From: an uncultured Alphaproteobacteria bacterium
GTDB lineage: Bacteria; Pseudomonadota; Alphaproteobacteria; RF32; CAG-239
NCBI GenBank assembly: GCA_934271465.1
Contig: CAKQRQ010000013.1
Coordinates: 1-37,666, forward strand
Length of the DNA stretch: 37,666 nt
Direction of reading: 5' to 3'
Program-made: the position numbers and the translations under genes
The notes under the pieces: model-generated
Database searches by the model: none
Told to the model about the DNA's origin: nothing
Seen by the model: only the letters and a program-made list of their open reading frames with translations
In this document: positions 32,304-37,666 of the stretch, piece after piece
How the letters are laid out: each line of letters opens with the position of its first letter
Position numbering within the stretch: position 1 is the first letter of the stretch

Positions 32304-33656
32304 TTAATTCAGAGAAAGCCATTTTCCTTTGGTTTCTTTGTAGTATTTATCCGCATCATACAGTTCGACGTCAAGTTTCAGGTTGGCGGCGGTCATTTTG
32401 CCCATGGAGGCCAACAAATTCATCGCCGAAACATAGTAAGTGCGGCGGGCTTTGACATCGTTAACTTTTGAATTAAGCAGTTCCTGATAGGCATCTAATA
32501 CGTCCAAAATTGTGCGGTTGCCCAAGGCTTCTTCTTTTTGGACGCCTTCCAGAGCAACGGCGTTAGCATTAATCTGTTCCTCAATCGCGGCCAGCTGCGA
32601 TTCATTGGATTTCATATTTTCCCAAGCGCTTTTGATAGCGGCTTTGACAGCGCGTTTGGCCTCAAGGACGCCTTCCTGCGCCTGCCATTTTTGATATTTG
32701 CTCTGACGGATTTTGGCGCGTGTCGCTCCGCCCGTATACAAAGGCATAACCAGATTAACACCCCACTCGGTATTGTCCGTTGTGGTTTTCATATCCTGAA
32801 CTTCGTTTTTGGTGCGGCCGATTGATCCGTCCAAACTCAAGCTCGGAAACAAAGCTCCCGTATTGGCATAGACTTCATACCCTTTGGACGCGTAAAGGTT
32901 TTGTGCCTGTTTGATGGTGTAGCTGTCGGCCATAGCAATATCCAAAGCTCTGTCATAGGTGGCCGGCAAAAATTCTTTCATCCGAACAGGTTCGGACAAT
33001 CCCTCGGGTTCTTCGCCGATGATTTCAACATAGGTTGCTTCAGAAGCCTGCAATGTTCCTTCGGCGGCTATTCTGTCGGAAACAGCCTGCGAATGGCGGG
33101 CGCGTGCCTGCGACACATCCGTGCGGGTAACTTCGCCGACCTTAAAACGCTCCAGCGTTTCATCTAATTTTTTCTTTAACAAATCTTCGTTGTTTTTTTG
33201 AAGTTCGACAATGGCTTGATTTTGCAACACATCCAAATAAGCTGTTGAGGCCTCAAGCAAGATGTTCTGCTCGACATTTGACAGATTGTTTTGAGCTGCT
33301 TTGACCGCTCTATCGGCAGCCTTGACGGAGTTAACCGTTGAGAAGCCGCTGAAAACAGGCTGAGATACTGTTGCTGCACCGCTCAAAGAATTATAATCGC
33401 CGCCCGTGCCGACGCCTTTTTTAATTTTATTTTCGCCGTCACGATAGCTCCCTTTGAGATTGATACTCGGGCGATAGTCCGACTTGGCCAAAGCAACGTT
33501 TTCGTCCGTTGCGCGGAGACTTGCCCGTTGAGCCTGCAAGGTCGGGTTTGTATTATAGGTCTGCGCCAAAGCATTAAAAATATCTTCTGCCTGCGCGTTC
33601 AAACTCAAACACAAAGCCGTTGTCAAACACAACCCTGTCAAAAGTTCTTTTTTCAT
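32304..33656 (-). CDS. tolC: TolC-family outer-membrane efflux channel
   Basis: This outer-membrane trimeric exit duct serves type I secretion and drug efflux. A clear signal peptide spans residues 1-23 (MKKELLTGLCLTTALCLSLNAQA). Two homologous alpha-helical/beta halves follow: NPTLQAQRASLRATDENVALAKSDYRPS opens the first and AQNLYASKGYEVYANTGALFPSLSL opens the second. A GVNLVMPLYTGGATRAKI strand-helix transition and NRTILDVLDAYQELL are typical of the family. It has 450 residues, the usual length. It is probably the first gene of tolC-popZ-valS; the gene is divergent from glycogen phosphorylase with about 200 bp between starts. Confidence 0.95.
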   Translation of the reverse strand: MKKELLTGLCLTTALCLSLNAQAEDIFNALAQTYNTNPTLQAQRASLRATDENVALAKSDYRPSINLKGSYRDGENKIKKGVGTGGDYNSLSGAATVSQPVFSGFSTVNSVKAADRAVKAAQNNLSNVEQNILLEASTAYLDVLQNQAIVELQKNNEDLLKKKLDETLERFKVGEVTRTDVSQARARHSQAVSDRIAAEGTLQASEATYVEIIGEEPEGLSEPVRMKEFLPATYDRALDIAMADSYTIKQAQNLYASKGYEVYANTGALFPSLSLDGSIGRTKNEVQDMKTTTDNTEWGVNLVMPLYTGGATRAKIRQSKYQKWQAQEGVLEAKRAVKAAIKSAWENMKSNESQLAAIEEQINANAVALEGVQKEEALGNRTILDVLDAYQELLNSKVNDVKARRTYYVSAMNLLASMGKMTAANLKLDVELYDADKYYKETKGKWLSLN

Positions 33657-33855
33657 CTGTTTTCACACTCCAAAAATACCATTATTCTTTATTGTGCGAC
33701 AATACATCACTTGTTTGAAAAATACAAATTAATTCTTAAAAATTTTATTAATTTTTTAACTCTTATCCTCTAAAAAAGGCTCAATTTATTAACTATATCT
33801 CAAACAATTCTTCTTAGACTTGGGATAAATCGGTATTTTAGGAGGAGTGACCAAG

Positions 33856-36315
33856 GTGAATCAGAAATCAGCCATTATCAATGAGATTGACAAAGCAAGA
33901 CTTAAATTTTCGATTGAGCATTATATTCAATATTTTATCGGCAAACGCGTTTGCGAACTGACCAAAGACGAGGCTTTGGAAGCCATTGCTCTGGCGGTCA
34001 GGGAATTTGCCATGGACAAGATGTATCAATCTATGGCGCGTTATAACAAATGCAACTCCAAAAGAGTTTATTACCTGTCGATTGAATACCTTATCGGGCG
34101 GTCGCTTGAGAACAACCTCCACTCCCTTGGGCTGTTTGATATTTTGAAAGATATTAAAATTGACGGTTTTCCGGATATTTCTTTGGAAGAAATTTTTGAT
34201 ACCGAATATGATCCGGCTTTGGGCAATGGCGGCTTGGGGCGCTTGGCGGCATGCTACTTGGACTCTATGGCCTCTTTGGGACTGGCCGGTTTTGGATACG
34301 GCATCAACTATAAATTCGGTCTGTTTAAGCAAAAATTTGAAAACGGTTATCAGGTCGAACAGGCGGACTCTTGGCAAGGGGAAGACTCTCCTTGGCAGTT
34401 TGCCCGCAATGACAGAATCGTCAAAATTCCGATTTACGGCAATGTTGAAGTTTTGGACAATCCCGACGGATCAAAAGACTTTTTGTGGATGAACACCAAG
34501 ACCATTTACGGCGTTCCGTTTGATTTTCCGATTGTCGGATACAACGGCAAGTCCGTCAACTATCTGCGCCTGTTCTCCGCCAAAACGGACGATGAACTGG
34601 ATATCAATATTTTCAACGACGGCGGCTATATTGAGGCGATGAAAGAAAAAATCGAAACCGAGACCATCTCAAAGGTTTTGTATCCGTCGGACGCGGTTGA
34701 ATCCGGCAAAGAGCTGCGCCTCAAACAGCAATATTTCTTTGTTTCCTGCGCGATTCAAGATATCGTCCGCCGCTTTTTGGAAAAGAGCAACGACTTCAAA
34801 AAACTGCCCGACAAAGTTGTTATTCAGCTGAATGACACGCATCCGGCCATTGCCATTGCCGAGATGATGCGTATTTTGGTCGATGTGCACGGGCAAGAAT
34901 GGGAAGACGCTTGGGAAATCACAAGCAAATGCTTTGCCTATACCAACCACACGCTTTTGCCCGAGGCACTTGAGACCTGGCCGGCGCGACTGTTGGGGCA
35001 TATGCTGCCGCGCCATTTGCAGATTATTTATGAAATCAACCGCCGCTTTATGGAATTTGCCCGCAGCAAATTTGGCGAAAATGAGGCCAAACTGAGCAAA
35101 GTTTCGATTGTTTCCGGCGAAGGCGACAGCCAAATCATCCGCATGGCCAATTTGTCAATCGTCGGGTCGTTCTCGGTCAACGGCGTGGCCAAAATTCACT
35201 CGGATTTGATTAAGACAAAGCTTGTTCCCGAATTTTACGAGCTTTGGCCTGAGAAATTTACCAATGTGACCAACGGTATTACTCCGCGGCGCTGGCTGTT
35301 CCATGCGAACACGGCTTTGTCTGATTTGATTACCTCAAAAATCGGCGATGAATGGGTTACCAAACTGGACAAGCTTAAAGGACTTGAAAAATTTGTCGAT
35401 GACAAAAAATTCATCAAGGCCTTTAATGAGGTTAAGTTCCACAACAAAGAGCGCCTGATTAAGATTATTCACAAAACAAACGGCGTTTTGGTCAATCCGG
35501 AAAGTATGTTTGTGGTTCATGCCAAACGTATTCACGAATACAAACGCCAGTTGATGACGATTTTGCAGGTTATCGGCGATTATCTGGAGATTGTCAAAGA
35601 CAACAAAAAGCCGGCTGTTGCCAAGACCTATATTTTTGCAGGCAAAGCCGCGCCGTCTTATAATTTTGCAAAACTGATTATCAAGTTGATTAACAATGTG
35701 TCCGATGTGGTTAACAACGACCCGCTGGTCAATGATATGCTCAAGGTTGTGTTTATCCCTGACTATAAGGTATCGTTAGCGGAGGTTTTGATTCCGGCGG
35801 CTGATTTGAGTATTCAGTCCTCGACAGCCGGTTTTGAGGCATCGGGCACGGGTAATATGAAATTTGCCTTGAACGGTGCGCTCACTTTGGGCACCTTGGA
35901 CGGTGCCAATATCGAAATCCGCGAGGCTGTCGGCGAGGATAACTTCTATCTGTTCGGGCTGACCGAGGAAGAAGTTCAGGCGCGCCGCGCGACTTATAAT
36001 CCCCGTTTTATTTATGAGAACAATACTTATGTCAAACGGATTTTGAACGCGGTCAACTCCAATATGTTTTGCGAGAAAGATTATGTTCTGCTCTTCAAGC
36101 CGATTTTTGAAGAACTCGTCAATCGGGATTATTACTTTGTTTTGGCTGATTTGGAGGCCTTTGACAAAAAGATGGAAGAAGCCGAGCGTGATTTTCTGGA
36201 TAAAAACCTGTGGGGCAGGAAGGCGCTTTTGAACGTGGCGCGCATCGGGCAATTTTCATCTGACCGCGCGGTCAAAGAGTATGCCGACCGCATTTGGCAT
36301 ATTAAACCCTGCTGA
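33856..36315 (+). CDS. glgP: Glycogen/starch alpha-glucan phosphorylase
   Basis: This PLP enzyme releases glucose-1-phosphate from glycogen. It has 819 residues. The PLP lysine is in ASGTGNMKFALNGALTLGT (about residue 670), and the family segments LGNGGLGRLAACYLDSMA, QLNDTHPAIAIAEMMR and NVTNGITPRRWL are all present. The start is GTG 33856, ten bases after a perfect AGGAGG (33840-33845). An earlier GTG (33847) is only one base from that site and is unlikely. It has its own terminator and no other glycogen gene nearby. Confidence 0.96.
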   Translation: MNQKSAIINEIDKARLKFSIEHYIQYFIGKRVCELTKDEALEAIALAVREFAMDKMYQSMARYNKCNSKRVYYLSIEYLIGRSLENNLHSLGLFDILKDIKIDGFPDISLEEIFDTEYDPALGNGGLGRLAACYLDSMASLGLAGFGYGINYKFGLFKQKFENGYQVEQADSWQGEDSPWQFARNDRIVKIPIYGNVEVLDNPDGSKDFLWMNTKTIYGVPFDFPIVGYNGKSVNYLRLFSAKTDDELDINIFNDGGYIEAMKEKIETETISKVLYPSDAVESGKELRLKQQYFFVSCAIQDIVRRFLEKSNDFKKLPDKVVIQLNDTHPAIAIAEMMRILVDVHGQEWEDAWEITSKCFAYTNHTLLPEALETWPARLLGHMLPRHLQIIYEINRRFMEFARSKFGENEAKLSKVSIVSGEGDSQIIRMANLSIVGSFSVNGVAKIHSDLIKTKLVPEFYELWPEKFTNVTNGITPRRWLFHANTALSDLITSKIGDEWVTKLDKLKGLEKFVDDKKFIKAFNEVKFHNKERLIKIIHKTNGVLVNPESMFVVHAKRIHEYKRQLMTILQVIGDYLEIVKDNKKPAVAKTYIFAGKAAPSYNFAKLIIKLINNVSDVVNNDPLVNDMLKVVFIPDYKVSLAEVLIPAADLSIQSSTAGFEASGTGNMKFALNGALTLGTLDGANIEIREAVGEDNFYLFGLTEEEVQARRATYNPRFIYENNTYVKRILNAVNSNMFCEKDYVLLFKPIFEELVNRDYYFVLADLEAFDKKMEEAERDFLDKNLWGRKALLNVARIGQFSSDRAVKEYADRIWHIKPC

Positions 36316-36336
36316 TGATGAGGTTCTATATGACAA

Positions 36337-36366
36337 AAGCCGCTCCGAAACGAGCGGCTTTTTTTG
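36337..36366 (+). terminator. glgP terminator
   Basis: The 9-bp perfect stem AAGCCGCTC with GAGCGGCTT (36337-36345, 36352-36360) has a CGAAAC loop and a T run. It lies 22 bp after the glgP stop. Confidence 0.85.
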
Positions 36367-36374
36367 CATCTGTC

Positions 36375-36560
36375 TTATTCCGGCGGGTAAAACTGACACG
36401 AGCGGTTGTTTGAGGCTTTGGCTAGTCTAAGAAGTCCGATTTCTATGATAATCTCCCCTGCGGAAAAGATATAACCCTTTATTATCTCATCAGTCGAATT
36501 ACCGTAAGGATTATCTGGATCAAAACGTTTGTTTAAACGCTCTATTGTTGTTTGTTGGTT
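36375..36560 (-). pseudogene. Orphan reading-frame tail, 61 codons without start
   Basis: On the minus strand a frame runs from just after a TAA (36561-36563) to TAA at 36375. Its composition is that of a real protein (ERLNKRFDPDNPYGNSTDEI, then AGEIIIEIGLLRLAKASNNR and CQFYPPE). It contains no ATG, GTG or TTG, so it cannot start by itself. It begins a few bases after the stop of the VWA gene. It looks like the 3' remnant of a gene whose front was lost, or a tail joined to the VWA gene by a shift. I recognise no family. Confidence 0.4.
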
Positions 36561-36574
36561 TTAACAACTTAACT

Positions 36575-37666
36575 TTACCGTCCGCCTCTGAAGAACGGAT
36601 AAAAGCTAGGCCTTCTCCCAAATTCTTGTTCTGAGGCAAAAATTACTTTACCGCAGCAGGGGGCGAAATCTTTATTTGCAAAAACAACCCAAATCACATT
36701 TTTATTCTTCAAATCCTCTCTCGGCATTTCATCCGGAAATGCAAAGCCATCTGTAAAGATAATTTTGTTTACCTCTTTTTTCTTTGAAAAAGCCCGAACA
36801 GGTAAATCCAGATTTGTTCCCCCGCCAAATAATGGAAGAGGAAAATTGTCAATATCCTTATTTGTTTTTATTTCTTGAAAATCATAAACACAGTCGTCAA
36901 AACATCCGACCTTTAACTTTGAAGATTTTATGAGCGGTTTAAGCTGCCTTAAGAATTCCCTCAGCAACTCAGCATCTATTGATCCACTGACATCTAACAT
37001 AACTTCTGTTTCCGAACGACAATCATCATCCAATTCTTCTACCCGTGCCATATAGTCATTTTCCGCACTAGAGCGCCGATAAGACCACCGATCATTCTCT
37101 TCCTCCACGGATTTTTTCAACAATTTTTTCCAATCTGCAACCGGTTTTTTTGTTTCCCCCACATTTTTAAAGCTTTCATGCCCTCTGTTTTGGAGCATTT
37201 CGGCTTTGATTCGCTCTAATTCCTTTCGAATTTCCGCAGCCTGTTCTTGACGTTTTGCCTGATTTATTGCTGAAAACTCTTTTTCATCTTTACTTGATTG
37301 ATCTTCATCAGCAGGAGAAACAGCCTGAGCATCAGAAGTTTCATCATTTTCTTCTCCTCTGAATTTCCGTCTTTCTTCAAGTATTTTTTTCTTCTTTTGA
37401 GCGTTTTTTTGCTTTTCTTTTTCTTGTTTTTCGGCCTCTTCAACAGCTTCCTTCCAAATATCATGTGTATCGTGACCAACTTGTTCATCAAGACTGTCCC
37501 AATCAATATTGCTGTCATCCCAATCTGTATCTCCCGTACTGGAAGAACTCCCAGATTGACCTCCTCTGCTGCTTCCGCCTTGTTGAGACTGAGATTCATC
37601 GCCCTGCTGTCCACCGGACTGGCCTTGTTGAGACTGAGATTCATTGCCCTGTTGGCCGCCGGACTG
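36575..37666 (-). CDS. DUF2201-type VWA protein, N-terminus outside the window
   Basis: The minus-strand frame is open from the window edge (37666) to TAA at 36575, 363 visible residues; the ATGs inside it (for example 37198) are internal. The C-terminal about 190 residues form a VWA domain with a MIDAS signature: DVSGSID, the later Thr of GGGTNLD, and the Asp of IIFTDGFA. This matches the VWA-like half of DUF2201 proteins, which carry a metallopeptidase-like N-terminal part and usually work with a MoxR-type AAA ATPase. Before the VWA comes a long disordered stretch: two copies of a 15-residue Gln/Ser/Gly repeat, then an acidic section with Trp and a Lys/Glu coiled coil. Confidence 0.8.
   Translation of the reverse strand, partial: QSGGQQGNESQSQQGQSGGQQGDESQSQQGGSSRGGQSGSSSSTGDTDWDDSNIDWDSLDEQVGHDTHDIWKEAVEEAEKQEKEKQKNAQKKKKILEERRKFRGEENDETSDAQAVSPADEDQSSKDEKEFSAINQAKRQEQAAEIRKELERIKAEMLQNRGHESFKNVGETKKPVADWKKLLKKSVEEENDRWSYRRSSAENDYMARVEELDDDCRSETEVMLDVSGSIDAELLREFLRQLKPLIKSSKLKVGCFDDCVYDFQEIKTNKDIDNFPLPLFGGGTNLDLPVRAFSKKKEVNKIIFTDGFAFPDEMPREDLKNKNVIWVVFANKDFAPCCGKVIFASEQEFGRRPSFYPFFRGGR
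37577..37666 (-). repeat. 45-bp tandem repeat coding QSGGQQG(N/D)ESQSQQG
   Basis: Two copies of a 15-codon unit lie at 37622-37666 and 37577-37621, differing at a few bases (one residue change, Asn to Asp). The array reaches the window edge, so more copies may follow. It is inside the VWA protein gene. Confidence 0.85.

Noticed and set aside
27708..36568. Identical 14-mer ending TTTTAACAAC at 27708-27721 and 36555-36568, considered as a recombinase site pair
   Set aside because: A chance 14-bp match is expected in a window of this size, and there is no matching flank.
1..37666. CRISPR arrays, rRNA genes, IS transposases
   Set aside because: No spaced short repeats, no rRNA sequence and no transposase reading frame were seen on either strand.

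Overview
The window looks like a stretch of an alphaproteobacterial chromosome of moderate-to-low GC. Three things point there: a PopZ-type polar organiser (DUF2497) between tolC and valS, the order nuoL-nuoM-nuoN-birA-rnj on one strand, and an alphaproteobacterial-looking flagellin. The low GC, the dense surface-sugar cluster and the mobile debris would suit a host- or gut-associated lineage, but that last step is inference.

Layout. 1-290: tandem copies of a 204-bp unit packed with terminator hairpins. 308-3150 (minus): mutS and a 37-residue membrane peptide. 3234-4664 (plus): a PhoR-like sensor kinase. 4665-4991: palindromic intergenic repeats. 4992-6941 (minus): a long flagellin, with a G9 tract just upstream. 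7195-14079 (minus): rnj, birA, nuoN, nuoM, nuoL, preceded by an independent 107-residue gene. 14668-14743: tRNA-Lys(UUU), followed by gene remnants (an acetyltransferase tail and a phage tail-fibre-like gene). 15699-27445 (minus): a surface polysaccharide cluster of twelve main genes and some doubtful small ORFs at its end, most genes overlapping or nearly touching. 27747-28334 (plus): a serine recombinase. 28408-33656 (minus): valS, popZ, tolC. 33856-36315 (plus): glycogen phosphorylase. 36375-37666 (minus): an orphan reading-frame tail and the 3' part of a DUF2201-type VWA protein with a Gln/Ser repeat, open past the window edge.

How the genes work together. In the polysaccharide cluster an FdtA-type ketoisomerase, a DegT aminotransferase and a hexapeptide acetyltransferase together suit synthesis of a dTDP-3-acetamido-3,6-dideoxyhexose. 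Four intact GT2 enzymes (one fused to a second acetyltransferase), one truncated GT2, a WavE-family protein and an SDR epimerase would build and modify the glycan. A phosphotransferase next to a nucleotidyltransferase-HAD fusion suggests a nucleotide-activated phospho-substituent. No polymerase, flippase or ABC exporter is in view, so the locus is probably incomplete here.

Most worth checking: (1) NuoL, NuoM and NuoN are full length but appear to lack most of the charged residues used for proton pumping, and nuoL starts its own transcription unit without nuoA-K upstream; (2) the polysaccharide cluster with its two-enzyme activation pair and fusion proteins; (3) the hypervariable-looking flagellin with a homopolymer upstream; (4) hidden small or broken genes.
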